IMG/VR virus record: IMGVR_UViG_3300035034_000256 | Span: 1 to 31,228 of that record | DNA length: 31,228 nucleotides | Source: a virus | Reading direction: 5' to 3' (one strand) | In this document: in pieces, positions 1 through 8,559 of the stretch | Layout of the letters: every line of letters begins with the position of its first letter | How positions within the stretch are numbered: position 1 is the first letter of the stretch | Notes under the pieces: model-generated | The model's input: only the letters and a program-made list of their open reading frames with translations | Told to the model about the DNA's origin: nothing | Database searches by the model: none | Position numbers and translations under genes: made by a program

Positions 1-125
1 CAATTATGACTGGCAAGCGAGGTGGTATTGTTTTAATCGGCGATGATAGACGTTACACAGACAGAGCAATCAATATCATAGAAGTATATTCTCTGCCAAT
101 AGACTTGTGGATAATATCAGAATAA
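1..125 (+). CDS. 3' end of an unidentified gene (partial)
   Basis: An open frame enters from the left edge and stops with TAA at 123-125. The visible tail includes GKRGGIVLIGDDRRYTDRAI and ends in DLWIISE. I do not recognise it. It lies 22 bp upstream of the lipoprotein gene on the same strand, so it may belong to the same late or lysis unit. An ATG at position 6 could also make it a complete 39-residue ORF, but no Shine-Dalgarno site is visible for that start. Confidence 0.4.
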   Translation, partial: IMTGKRGGIVLIGDDRRYTDRAINIIEVYSLPIDLWIISE

Positions 126-147
126 TTTTAAATATAACAGGAAACCT

Positions 148-639
148 ATGAAAAATATAATCGCTTTTATACTAGTCGCTTTTATACTAGCCTCATGCAG
201 CTTGGCCAAGCCGCTCAATCAGGCGGTTACCGCCGCCGAGCAACTTGCCACGTTTTATGATCAAGATATATCAAGTCTTCTTAGTACTGCCTCTCTAACA
301 CAGCAGGAAATGGAGGTTATCGGTAATTCTTTGCAGACTGCTAATAGAATTCGCGCTCGTTTAGACACCTTCAAGGGAGATCCTAGCGTAAACCTAGTAT
401 TAGTAGAGATGGAGTACGGCCGCCTAAACTCTGCTTATAAAGAAGTTAGAGAGATAGCACTAGCTAATCGAGACGAGTATGACGCAGATACTTGGCGTAA
501 ATTTGAGACTTTCGATACTTTCGCGTTGCTACTAGATGCAGAGTTTGCTAATCTTCTAGAAGCTACTAAAGTTAATGAAGCAATTGTGAATACTATCAGT
601 CTTGCCAATAGTATTATAAGAATAGCTGCTCTACTATGA
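148..639 (+). CDS. small phage lipoprotein, possible outer-membrane spanin or lysis accessory protein
   Basis: The 163-residue product starts with a lipoprotein signal peptide: a charged MK, a hydrophobic stretch, then the lipobox L-A-S-C with Cys17 as the lipidated residue. It should therefore be exported and anchored to a membrane by Cys17. The rest is mostly alpha-helical in character, with no enzyme motif that I recognise. The start is preceded by a good Shine-Dalgarno site (AGGAAA). The stop overlaps the next start (ATGA), and an endolysin follows two genes later. That context suggests a lysis role such as an o-spanin, or a receptor-blocking lipoprotein like T5 Llp. No partner inner-membrane spanin is visible, so the function is an inference. 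Confidence 0.7.
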   Translation: MKNIIAFILVAFILASCSLAKPLNQAVTAAEQLATFYDQDISSLLSTASLTQQEMEVIGNSLQTANRIRARLDTFKGDPSVNLVLVEMEYGRLNSAYKEVREIALANRDEYDADTWRKFETFDTFALLLDAEFANLLEATKVNEAIVNTISLANSIIRIAALL

Positions 640-1082
640 AGATAAGGTATTATAAAGAGCATACTAAGTATGTAGTAGTAGATAGCTGGGAATACCAGCT
701 AAAACTACGGTACGGCTCCTTAACGCCTTTTGATAATGGATTCTTCTATCTAAAGACCAGCGGGGGTAAGTGGTTTATAGGCTGTTATCCTGGATTTAGA
801 ACTGATGGAGTTACTGGCTGGTTTGACCATTACTTTCTACTTAAAGCTTCCTTCGGGCATGATATACTACTCAGACTTATAGAATCAGGAATAATATCTA
901 CAGCTTATAACTTCACTGCTGACGTAGAGTTTGAGCTTATGATTCTAGAGAACAATGAGGACTACCCTTGGTGGAAGGGGGGCCCACTAGTGAAAATTCT
1001 AAGAGCTAGGCTAGCCCGAAGGGGCACTAATCTAGCTAATTCAAGGGCACGTAATGAACAGAAAGTATTCGAGCTACTTTAA
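636..1082 (+). CDS. DUF1353-like protein in lysis cassette
   Basis: The 148-residue product contains GFRTDGVTGWFD at about residues 53-64, followed by GHDILL. This resembles the GFxTD...HD pattern of DUF1353 proteins, which are common beside phage endolysins and have no settled function. No signal peptide or membrane segment is apparent. Its start overlaps the lipoprotein stop by ATGA and its last 29 bp overlap the endolysin start, so the three genes are translationally coupled. The C-terminus is strongly basic (KILRARLARR). The family assignment rests on short motifs only. Confidence 0.6.
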   Translation: MKIRYYKEHTKYVVVDSWEYQLKLRYGSLTPFDNGFFYLKTSGGKWFIGCYPGFRTDGVTGWFDHYFLLKASFGHDILLRLIESGIISTAYNFTADVEFELMILENNEDYPWWKGGPLVKILRARLARRGTNLANSRARNEQKVFELL

Positions 1083-1593
1083 TACTGCCTTCTCTAGGGT
1101 AGGAGTATCAGAAGGAGGCTTCCAGGATGATAAGCACGACAGGGGCAACTGGACTTCTGGTAAGATTGGTGTAGGAGAGCTAAAGGGTACTAATTGTGGT
1201 ATCTCAGCAATGTCCTACCCTCACTTGGATATTGAGAATCTCTCTACTGGCGAGATCAAGGAAATATATCATGAAGATTTCTGGAAGCCAGTAGGCGGGG
1301 ATAGATACCCTCCAGAACTAACTTACCAGTTCTTTGACGCCTGTATTCACCACGGAATTTTTAATTCTAAGGTTATGCTACAGCGATCTGCTGATGTTAC
1401 AGACGACGGCATTATAGGGCCAATCTCCCTAGAAGCTCTATCTGATATCCCTCTCTCCGACTTGCTAAAGCTATTTTTAGCGGAGAGGTTAGTTTTTATG
1501 ACTAATACTAGAGTATGGCATCTTTACGGAAAAGGTTGGGCCAGACGAATAGCTGCTAACTTAAGGTACGCGGCAGAAGATACGATAGAGTAA
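1054..1593 (+). CDS. endolysin, GH108-type N-acetylmuramidase with C-terminal peptidoglycan-binding domain
   Basis: The 179-residue product begins with the GH108 signature: EGGFQDD followed by DRGNWTSG (residues 20-36), with Glu20 in the position of the catalytic glutamate. The C-terminal half carries a DVTDDGIIGPISLEAL segment typical of the PG_binding_3 domain that accompanies GH108. The enzyme should cleave the glycan backbone of peptidoglycan during lysis. T5 itself uses an unrelated M15 peptidase, so this is a module exchange relative to T5. It has no signal peptide and would need a holin for access, and none is visible in the window. It is the last gene of the plus-strand unit. Confidence 0.9.
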   Translation: MNRKYSSYFNTAFSRVGVSEGGFQDDKHDRGNWTSGKIGVGELKGTNCGISAMSYPHLDIENLSTGEIKEIYHEDFWKPVGGDRYPPELTYQFFDACIHHGIFNSKVMLQRSADVTDDGIIGPISLEALSDIPLSDLLKLFLAERLVFMTNTRVWHLYGKGWARRIAANLRYAAEDTIE

Positions 1594-1594
1594 T

Positions 1595-1634
1595 AAAAAA
1601 CCCGCTATAGTGAATAACTATAGCGGGTTTTTTA
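1595..1634. terminator. bidirectional rho-independent terminator
   Basis: A perfect 10-bp stem, CCCGCTATAG (1601-1610) with CTATAGCGGG (1618-1627), has a 7-nt loop, an A-run on the left and a T-run on the right. It therefore works in both directions between the convergent endolysin and nrdB genes. Confidence 0.95.
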
Positions 1635-1638
1635 TTTA

Positions 1639-2595
1639 TTAAGTAACGAAAATGTCTTTCCAGTTTCCGGTAGTAGAGGCTTTGGAGTACTCAGTAGGCC
1701 TATTCTCAAAGAAGTTTACATGCTCTGTGGCATTCAGCATATAGTCTAACCAAGGCAAGGGGTTTATAGTAGACTTAAAAATATTCTTAAGCCCTAGACC
1801 TGCTAACCTTCTATCCGCTATATATCTAATGTACTCCTTTACCTGTAGAGGAGTTAAGTCCTCAATCTCCGCTCCAGCAAAGCAAGCATCAATAAAAGCA
1901 TCTTCTAGGCTTACGCTTCTCTCCGCAGCGGAGTATATTTCATACTTTAGGCTGTCATTCCATATGCTAGGGTTTTCTTGAATGAAGGTACGAAATAGCT
2001 TACTCATTCCTTCGACGTGCAGAGACTCGTCTCTTACTGACCAAGTTACGATCTGTCCCATGCCCTTCATAAGATTATGTCTGGGGAAGTTTAGCATAAT
2101 AGCAAAGCTAGAAAACAGCTGTACTCCCTCAGTAAATCCAGAGTACACCGCTACTGTTTTAGCAATATTCTCTGTAGTGTCCATCCCGAAGTTACCCAAG
2201 AATTCATGCTTATCTAGCATAGCTTTAATATTCATGAATTTAGAGTACTCATCATCACTAAAACCTAAGGTCTCTAGGAGTAGTGAATAGGCATCTTGGT
2301 GGACTGCTTCCATACTAGCAAAGGAAGCTAACATCATCCTAACCTCAGGGGCCTTGAAGGTAGGTAAGTATTGTTCCGCGTACCCTGCACAAACATCAAC
2401 GTCTGCTTGGGTAAAAAATCGAAACAACTGAGTCAGCAGATTCTTATTTCCTTCCGATAAATTACGGAAGTCTTTTAGGTCGTCAGCTAGGTTTACTTCC
2501 TCTGGAAGCCAGTGCATTTGCTGCTGTGACTTATAGTACTCAAAAGCCCAAGGGTAATCAAAAGGCTTGTAATAATTTCTTTCATCTGTTAACAT
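1639..2595 (-). CDS. nrdB: ribonucleotide reductase class I, small (radical) subunit
   Basis: The 318-residue product has the R2 ferritin-like fold signatures. These are an Asp ligand in FFTQADVDV (residues 61-68), E96 and H99 with the radical tyrosine Y103 in EAVHQDAY, E156 in FTEG, and E190/H193 in RDESLH. With the diiron ligands and the tyrosine present it should be a Y-radical enzyme. The C-terminal tail (NWKDIFVT) would dock onto NrdA. Together they make dNDPs for phage DNA synthesis. The gene follows nrdA with an 11-bp gap and has a GGAG ribosome site. It is the last gene of the minus-strand unit before the terminator. Confidence 0.96.
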   Translation of the reverse strand: MLTDERNYYKPFDYPWAFEYYKSQQQMHWLPEEVNLADDLKDFRNLSEGNKNLLTQLFRFFTQADVDVCAGYAEQYLPTFKAPEVRMMLASFASMEAVHQDAYSLLLETLGFSDDEYSKFMNIKAMLDKHEFLGNFGMDTTENIAKTVAVYSGFTEGVQLFSSFAIMLNFPRHNLMKGMGQIVTWSVRDESLHVEGMSKLFRTFIQENPSIWNDSLKYEIYSAAERSVSLEDAFIDACFAGAEIEDLTPLQVKEYIRYIADRRLAGLGLKNIFKSTINPLPWLDYMLNATEHVNFFENRPTEYSKASTTGNWKDIFVT

Positions 2596-2606
2596 TTCTT
2601 CTCCGT

Positions 2607-4376
2607 TTATCCTTCACATGCCAAGCAAGCGTCATCTGATATTGTTTCCATAATGTACTGTCTAGTAGCTTCTTCAGACACGTTATCCGCCTTCCGTACT
2701 GAAGTACTTCTTAAGTAATACAGAGTCTTAACTTTCTTCTTCCAAGCCATAAAATGAACAGAGTGCAGGACTGCTTTTGATACATTAGCCGGGAAGAATA
2801 AATTTAGTGACTGACTCTGGCAAATGTACTCTTGTCTATCAGCAGCAAACTCTACGGGCCAGCGTTGGTCCATTTCTCTAGCGGTTTTGAATACGTCCTT
2901 GGTATACTGGTCCAAGAAGTCCAATTGTTGTACAGAACCATCGTTAGTAGTAATGCTTCTCCATACTTCTTCCGTGTTTCTTCCCATTTCATCTAGAATG
3001 TGTTCTAGGTACTCATTCTTTAGTAATGAAGTGCCTGACTTAGTTTTCTGAGAAAAAGCGTTAGATAGATAAGGTTCTATACTAGGACTAGTGTCGCCGC
3101 AAACAATGCTTGAGGACGCGTTGGGCGCAATCGCTAGTAGGTGCATATTACGAACCTTAGACTCTCCTGCGTCTGGACAAGGTCCGCGCTCCTCAGCAAG
3201 TTTAGCAGAAGCTTCTACAGCTCTTTGCTTTATAAGACGGAACATTTGAATATTTCTGCCCTTTGCCATAGCTGACTCAAAAGGAATACCGTGTCTCTGT
3301 AAATGAGCATGAAAGCCCATAGCACCTAATCCTATACTACGCTCTCTATATGCAGAGAATTTTGCCTTTGCTAATTCATCAGGAGCATTAGCTATAAAGA
3401 AGTCTAAGACGTTGTCTAGCATACGTACCAAGTCTTCAATAAAACGAGGGTCATTGGACCAAGAGTCGTACTCTTCCAAATTTACTGATGAAAGACAGCA
3501 GACTGCTGTACGTTCTGCGCTAGTTGCTAGCGTAATTTCCGAACAAAGGTTAGACTGATGAATTTTTAAACCTAAGTCTTTTTGTGCCTGAGGTAGAGCA
3601 GCATTAACGGTGTCCCCAAACATAATGTAAGGCTCGCCAGTTTCCATTCTGTTTTGTAGTATTTTTATCCACAAAACCTTAGCAGGTACAGTTTTAATCG
3701 TTTCCCCAGAATGCGGGTCAATTAGAGGCCAAGAATCGTCAAAGCCAGGAACTAGCGTGCCTTGTTCTATTAGCTCCATAAAAGCGTCAGGTATCACCAC
3801 TCCATGATGCAGGTTTATAGACTTTCGATTTATGTCTCCACCGGTGGGCTTTCTAATGTCCAGGAACTCCTCTATCTCTGGATGCCCAATATCTAAGTAC
3901 GCAGCGTAGCTCCCTCGTCTTGTGACACCTTGGGAGAATGCTAGCATTTCTGCGTCTACTACTTTAATAAACGGAATGATGCCAGTAGATTCTGACCCTC
4001 TAGAGGTCTTCTGCCCTACAGACCTTAAGGCGCTCCAAGAGCCCCCTACTCCACCTCCTACCGAGGACAGAAATGCATTCTCAGTGAAATGGTTAGTGAT
4101 ACCAAATCTACTATCTTCCACGTAGTTTAAGAAACAACTGATTGGAAGTCCTCTGTCCGTCCCTCCATTACTGAGAATTGGAGTAGAGAACATAAACCAC
4201 ATCTTACTGGCGTAATCATATAGTCTTTGTGCGTGGGCATCATCGTCAGCGAAAGCGGTAGCAGCTCTAGAAAAAGCATCTTGGGGGGACTTCTCGTCAC
4301 CCACTAAGTATCTGTCTTGTAACGTTTTTTTACCGAACTCAGACAAGTAATTGTCTCGTTTATAATCAATCTTCAT
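2607..4376 (-). CDS. nrdA: ribonucleotide reductase class I, large (catalytic) subunit, short form
   Basis: The 589-residue product carries the R1 active site. C81 is in ISCFLN, N276-x-C278-x-E280 is in NLCSEI, C293/C294 follow in the CCLSSVNLEEY strand, a tyrosine pair lies in KTLYYLRS, and the C-terminal CxxC is C584/C587. All residues for thiyl-radical catalysis and re-reduction are present. It is shorter than bacterial NrdA and shows no N-terminal ATP-cone, so dATP overall inhibition is probably absent, as expected for a phage that needs high dNTP levels. Its start overlaps the flap exonuclease stop by 11 bp, with AAGGA upstream. Confidence 0.95.
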   Translation of the reverse strand: MKIDYKRDNYLSEFGKKTLQDRYLVGDEKSPQDAFSRAATAFADDDAHAQRLYDYASKMWFMFSTPILSNGGTDRGLPISCFLNYVEDSRFGITNHFTENAFLSSVGGGVGGSWSALRSVGQKTSRGSESTGIIPFIKVVDAEMLAFSQGVTRRGSYAAYLDIGHPEIEEFLDIRKPTGGDINRKSINLHHGVVIPDAFMELIEQGTLVPGFDDSWPLIDPHSGETIKTVPAKVLWIKILQNRMETGEPYIMFGDTVNAALPQAQKDLGLKIHQSNLCSEITLATSAERTAVCCLSSVNLEEYDSWSNDPRFIEDLVRMLDNVLDFFIANAPDELAKAKFSAYRERSIGLGAMGFHAHLQRHGIPFESAMAKGRNIQMFRLIKQRAVEASAKLAEERGPCPDAGESKVRNMHLLAIAPNASSSIVCGDTSPSIEPYLSNAFSQKTKSGTSLLKNEYLEHILDEMGRNTEEVWRSITTNDGSVQQLDFLDQYTKDVFKTAREMDQRWPVEFAADRQEYICQSQSLNLFFPANVSKAVLHSVHFMAWKKKVKTLYYLRSTSVRKADNVSEEATRQYIMETISDDACLACEG

Positions 4377-5205
4377 TAAGCATCCTTGAATCTATTACAG
4401 CGGTATTCTCCGCTCCTATCGCTACTTCGCAATATGTTACTAGGTCCATAAGCTCATAATTAAGGGGCAGTCTATCTGCCCACTGATTTAGCTTTTTAAT
4501 ATATGCGTATTTTCCTGGGAGAGGTACGGAATCAAATATATCTAAGGCGGACCCATGTTCTTTTATTAAGGAGACGGCCCTTTTTGGCCCCACTCCTGGG
4601 ATTCCCATAACGTCGTCCCCCTTATCCCCCATCAAGCATTTGTAACTAATAAAGTGCTCCATGGGAACGTCATAGTGGTCTGACCAGTTTCTAGCAGTGA
4701 ACTCTTTTCTACTCACGTAAGAAAACCTACTGACTTTATCGTCTACTAGTAAGTCCCAGTCCCCATCTGAGGATATTAACCAAATTTGGTCGTTTTTATA
4801 CTTTAGTCGGTTTTGTACTACGTAGGCAGCTATGTCGTCTGCTTCTACTCCCTGAAAGCGAAACACTGCATATCGTTCTGCAAGTGCTACTAGAACTCGT
4901 TCGAATTCTTCCATAAACTTCTTAAAGCTCTCTTTTTCCTCCTCAGTTTGGTTCTTATACTTCTCTTTCCTACTGCACTTATAGTCTGGGTCTAGGTTGA
5001 GTCTATAACTAGAAGAACCTTGGTCCGCTGCTATAACAATCTGGCTGCACTCGTAAGAAGCAGCTAAAGAGGCTACAGTAGCCAGGTACTCATCTACAAA
5101 CTTTAGCTTACCTGAATGCTTCCACCTAAACGCTAAGTTCAGGGCATCCACAATCATAAGGTTATTCTTGGATCGTTCCATCTTCTCAGCGAAGGTAAAA
5201 GACAC
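4366..5205 (-). CDS. 5'-3' exonuclease / flap endonuclease (T5 D15-like)
   Basis: The 279-residue product matches T5 D15 along its length as I recall that sequence: NLMIVDALNLAFRWKH, GVEADDIAAY, WLISSDGDWDLL, CLMGDKGDDVMGIPGVGPKRA and LPLPGKYAYI. The acidic clusters EADD and DGDWD are the metal-binding sites, and GIPGVGPKRA is the helix-hairpin-helix. The enzyme removes 5' flaps and RNA primers during replication, complementing the phage DNA polymerase, which lacks this domain. The start is a GTG at 5203-5205 with AGGAG upstream. A later ATG (codon 9) has a poorer ribosome site. Confidence 0.93.
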   Translation of the reverse strand: MSFTFAEKMERSKNNLMIVDALNLAFRWKHSGKLKFVDEYLATVASLAASYECSQIVIAADQGSSSYRLNLDPDYKCSRKEKYKNQTEEEKESFKKFMEEFERVLVALAERYAVFRFQGVEADDIAAYVVQNRLKYKNDQIWLISSDGDWDLLVDDKVSRFSYVSRKEFTARNWSDHYDVPMEHFISYKCLMGDKGDDVMGIPGVGPKRAVSLIKEHGSALDIFDSVPLPGKYAYIKKLNQWADRLPLNYELMDLVTYCEVAIGAENTAVIDSRMLNED

Positions 5206-5208
5206 TAT

Positions 5209-5649
5209 TTAAACTCCTATAAATTCTATTTCTTCTGTTTTTAGCCATACCTCTGCAAGAGAGACATAACAGTCAAGCCAGCTAATATACATGTAATCTG
5301 TAGTTACTGGCTTATCCGCCGTCACTACATAGAACTTGGAACGATCATATTTAAAGAATAGGAGGGGCTCTTGTCCACCTCCCTCAGCTTGTAAAAGTAG
5401 TTTCCGCCACCAAGTTATTAAGTTATTAGTCTTGGGCTGTGTGAACATTTTATCCGACAAGGGACTGTCTGCATAATTCTTAACTTCTATACAGTATTTA
5501 TTTTTCGCATGGGGCACATATAAGTCTCCTTTAAGATACTCTAGTGCTCCCGAGTTAGGGACTCTTTCAAACTGTAGTCCTGTCACCTCTCTAAGTATGT
5601 CTCTACAGAGGTATTCTCCTCTATTTCCTTTCTGTCTGCTATCTACCAT
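5209..5649 (-). CDS. PD-(D/E)XK nuclease, probable Holliday-junction resolvase (D14-like)
   Basis: The 146-residue product shows the nuclease core E12 ... G41-D42 ... E55-V-K57 (NRGEY, KGDLYV, IEVKNY), the layout of Hjc/VRR-type PD-(D/E)XK enzymes. It sits between the flap exonuclease and the SbcC/SbcD genes, the same place T5 has D14, which is annotated as a resolvase. It would act on branched recombination or replication intermediates. The start has no clear Shine-Dalgarno site, so translation may be coupled to the gene upstream. Substrate specificity is inferred from family and context. Confidence 0.75.
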   Translation of the reverse strand: MVDSRQKGNRGEYLCRDILREVTGLQFERVPNSGALEYLKGDLYVPHAKNKYCIEVKNYADSPLSDKMFTQPKTNNLITWWRKLLLQAEGGGQEPLLFFKYDRSKFYVVTADKPVTTDYMYISWLDCYVSLAEVWLKTEEIEFIGV

Positions 5650-5652
5650 AGG

Positions 5653-5841
5653 TTAAAATAATACGCTAAGTGGCAATATCACAAAGGAAATAACCACTGC
5701 TGAGAGAATCAATAGAAAAATATTTAAGCCATAGTACGTGTGAAACTTTTTGCTTAAATCTTGCTGCAATACGGCAATAAACCCTATCAGCAAGGAAGTA
5801 AAGATCCATAGTATCCACCAGTAGGCTAGCGTTGCAATCAT
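5653..5841 (-). CDS. small membrane protein, two transmembrane segments
   Basis: The 62-residue product is almost entirely hydrophobic apart from a short polar middle (QQDLSKKFHTYYG). It predicts two membrane helices, at about residues 4-25 and 39-60. The ATG overlaps the stop of the SbcC-like gene (ATGA), so it is translationally coupled. Its role is unknown. A short two-helix protein inside a recombination operon could be a membrane anchor or an exclusion-type protein, but nothing in the sequence decides this. Confidence 0.65.
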   Translation of the reverse strand: MIATLAYWWILWIFTSLLIGFIAVLQQDLSKKFHTYYGLNIFLLILSAVVISFVILPLSVLF

Positions 5842-7634
5842 TCTATTTTACTCAAGTTGTTCTCTCTTATAATTGAGAGCTTGTCTAGCAGTGGATGCTG
5901 CCAGCCGTGTGATACCAAGAAAGTGTTCAATCCATCTTCTTGGAGTAATACTTCTACTAATTTTTCTTTACCGAAGTCATCCAAAGTGCTGATAACTTCG
6001 TCTAGGAACAATATGTTTATTCTAGACTTAGAGATACTAGACATTAGTTTTCTAATAGATAAAAGGGAAGCAGTAGTAACTCTCGCTAACTCTCCACTGG
6101 ATAGGGACTCGATCTCGATCTTATACCCATTGTCGGTTACTGATACATTCAGCTTATCATTAACAATAACAAATTCTAGTGTAAACCTACCTTCCGAAAA
6201 CTCTGCTAGATACTCGTTTGTAATGTTCTCTAGCTCTTCTACCATGTTCTCCAACTTGTACGCTACTAATCCATTAGTGCTAAATGCTTTCTTAAGCACT
6301 TCAAGTCTACTGCAAACTTCTGAGATACTGTCTAGGTCAGCTTGGCTCTCTCTTAGCTTTTCCAAGAACCCCTCAGTTTGTTCTAGTATTACCTGAATCC
6401 TAGTATTACTTTTACTAATTTCATCGTTGGCTTTTATAGTACTCTGTATTTCGCTTCTCTTTTCAGAAAGTCGTTTTTGTACTATACGTAGCTTTTGGTC
6501 AAGATCATTCTTTTCCAAGACTGTGCTGCTTAGATTTTGGTCTACTCTACCCCACAGGTCCTCCCATTGCCTCTGCTTCTCAGCTTTAGCTTTGAACTTA
6601 GAGTTCTCTGTTTTTATATCCGAGATCTCTTCGGTAAGCTGGGATATTTTCACCTTAGCACTAGCAGCAGTGCCCTTCTCTTTCTGCAATAATGAGTCCT
6701 TGAAGCTAGGCTCTATAGACTGTAGGCAAGTGGGACACTGTGTGTCTAACGAAGATATTTTCTTAAAGGCAGCACCCGCCGAAGTTACAGTCTGTGTAAG
6801 TTTACCCACTTCTGACTGTAAGTCATCGTATGATCTTATCTCTGATACTTCAATAGAGTTTACTGCGTTAATATCAATTGCGCCTAACAGCTTCTTGTAT
6901 TGATTATTTTGCTCAATTTTTTTGTTTTTTTGTGAGATATTTTCAATTTCGCTGCGTAGAAAGGCTATTTCCTTCTCTTCTTTTTCCGTCGAAACTTCCA
7001 AAGTTAGGGGTTCTTGTAGGGTAGTATCGGTTACTTTATTACTATCCAACCAATCTTGAATCGTTGAAATGCGGGATTCTACCTCTGTAAGTTTCGTCCC
7101 GTGCATCCTGGCAGCGGACTTGAACACTTCAAATAATTCGGTATACTTACCAAGGTGGAGTAAGTCTATCAAAAACTTTTTACGGCTTGTATCTGTAGCT
7201 GTTAAGAATTGCAAGCTAGAGTTAGTATTCTGAAATATAAGCTGCGAGAAAGTCTTGAAGTCCATACCCATAATTTCTTCTACAGTCTTATAGGTATTAG
7301 TAGCTGTATGGCTTGATATGTCTTCCCCATTCTTTTTCAGTGTTACTTTTGAAGTGCTCTTGCGATGAACTTCTAGCTCATACCTATCAGAGTCTTTTGT
7401 AAAAGTTCCTTTAATATGGTAGGAGCCATCAAGGTGTCTATTAGGTATGGATGCTTTCTTAACATTTTTGCTGTTCTTATTGTAGAATAGTTCTTCGATA
7501 ATAAGGGGTATCGAGGACTTACCATTACCGTTAGCTCCAATTATCTGAGTTACGGTAGCTTTTGTTAAGTCCAGGATATTGTCACCCCCATAGCTGAAGC
7601 AATTATCCCACTCTAGAGTCTCTAGAATAATCAT
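5838..7634 (-). CDS. recombination nuclease ATPase subunit, SbcC/Rad50-like (T5 D13, T4 gp46 type)
   Basis: The 598-residue product has the full Rad50 layout: Walker A GANGNGKSS (33-41), a first coiled coil, a zinc hook CPTC (300-303), a second coiled coil, the signature LSSGE (511-515), Walker B ILFLDE (541-546) and an H-loop LVSHG (574-577). With the SbcD-like partner it should form an ATP-regulated exo/endonuclease that processes DNA ends for recombination-dependent replication. Its 5' end overlaps the partner gene by 32 bp. It is short for a Rad50 protein, as expected for phage versions. Confidence 0.95.
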   Translation of the reverse strand: MIILETLEWDNCFSYGGDNILDLTKATVTQIIGANGNGKSSIPLIIEELFYNKNSKNVKKASIPNRHLDGSYHIKGTFTKDSDRYELEVHRKSTSKVTLKKNGEDISSHTATNTYKTVEEIMGMDFKTFSQLIFQNTNSSLQFLTATDTSRKKFLIDLLHLGKYTELFEVFKSAARMHGTKLTEVESRISTIQDWLDSNKVTDTTLQEPLTLEVSTEKEEKEIAFLRSEIENISQKNKKIEQNNQYKKLLGAIDINAVNSIEVSEIRSYDDLQSEVGKLTQTVTSAGAAFKKISSLDTQCPTCLQSIEPSFKDSLLQKEKGTAASAKVKISQLTEEISDIKTENSKFKAKAEKQRQWEDLWGRVDQNLSSTVLEKNDLDQKLRIVQKRLSEKRSEIQSTIKANDEISKSNTRIQVILEQTEGFLEKLRESQADLDSISEVCSRLEVLKKAFSTNGLVAYKLENMVEELENITNEYLAEFSEGRFTLEFVIVNDKLNVSVTDNGYKIEIESLSSGELARVTTASLLSIRKLMSSISKSRINILFLDEVISTLDDFGKEKLVEVLLQEDGLNTFLVSHGWQHPLLDKLSIIRENNLSKIE

Positions 7635-8559
7635 TGAAGGTTCCTAATATTGAGGGGATCTTTTCGGAGGGAATTTCTAGAATATAAGTCAGGTACTCTG
7701 TTAGCTCGTCCTCAATAGTCATTTCCTTAGCAAGTACTAGGGTTGCTTCTGAACTTCGCTTTATTACCTTTTTATCTAGCAAATCTGAGTTTCCTACCTT
7801 AGCCAAGTCTTCCATGTCTCCCTCTATCTCGTAGATAGTATGGTGAAACTTAGTTGGAATCATTTCAGCTTCGGAGGTAACAGTTTTTCTTATCAATTGT
7901 GGCAGGTCTAGTCTTATCCATTCGTACTCCCAGATATCTGAATCTATAATCATTACTCCAGTCTCTACCTCAGAGCGGTGAAAAGAAGTTGTCATAGGAC
8001 TACCAGGATAATGAATATTTCTCTGGCAATTAGAATGTGAGTGTAGGTCGCCTGCAAATACTAGTGGAAAGTGGTCAAACCTGCTCAAGTCTACTTCTGG
8101 TTTCACGTGAGGCGGTATCTCACCTCTGACATGAGTAAATAGAGGTTTTTTGTCATTCAGCTTCTCTATACTACCCTTTTTATGGAGGTCAGTATAAGGT
8201 AACACGCTAAACTCATCAAACTCTTGGCTGGTAGTTACTATCTGTACTAGCGGGTTGATCTTTGAGGATACTTCCGTTAAGAAGGAAAAGAATGTATGTC
8301 CTTTCTTTGTGGCCTCATGGTTCCCGTCATATATAATAGTAGGCTTTGTAACAGTAGAAATAAAACTGAAGTACAGCTTCAATTCTTCCATAGTAGGTAT
8401 TCGGTCGAATAAATCGCCTCCTATAATGTGCAAATCGCACTGGGTCTCTAACTGAGACACCAGTGCGAAGAATTGCTCATAGCGATTTATAGCCCAATCA
8501 ACTGGAACGTTTTTCTGCCCCAGCTTTATGTGCCAATCTGCGCTAAAGAGTATTTTCAC
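7603..8559 (-). CDS. recombination nuclease subunit, SbcD/Mre11-like (T5 D12, T4 gp47 type)
   Basis: The 318-residue product has the calcineurin-like phosphoesterase motifs: D8-x-H10 (SADWHIKLG), D49 (IGGDLFDR), N80-H81 (DGNHE), a histidine in FTHVRGE and the closing GDLHSH. These bind the two metals that cut DNA. It is the nuclease partner of the SbcC-like protein encoded just downstream. The start is GTG at 8557-8559, overlapping the SSB-like gene stop (GTGA), so it is translated by coupling. Confidence 0.94.
   Translation of the reverse strand: MKILFSADWHIKLGQKNVPVDWAINRYEQFFALVSQLETQCDLHIIGGDLFDRIPTMEELKLYFSFISTVTKPTIIYDGNHEATKKGHTFFSFLTEVSSKINPLVQIVTTSQEFDEFSVLPYTDLHKKGSIEKLNDKKPLFTHVRGEIPPHVKPEVDLSRFDHFPLVFAGDLHSHSNCQRNIHYPGSPMTTSFHRSEVETGVMIIDSDIWEYEWIRLDLPQLIRKTVTSEAEMIPTKFHHTIYEIEGDMEDLAKVGNSDLLDKKVIKRSSEATLVLAKEMTIEDELTEYLTYILEIPSEKIPSILGTFNDYSRDSRVG

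Noticed and set aside
1982-2290. Plus-strand 102-residue frame opposite nrdB
   Set aside because: It is antisense to conserved codons of nrdB and has no ribosome site.
4366-5205. Bacterial DNA polymerase I N-terminal fragment
   Set aside because: Length and motifs match a free-standing phage flap exonuclease of the T5 D15 type.
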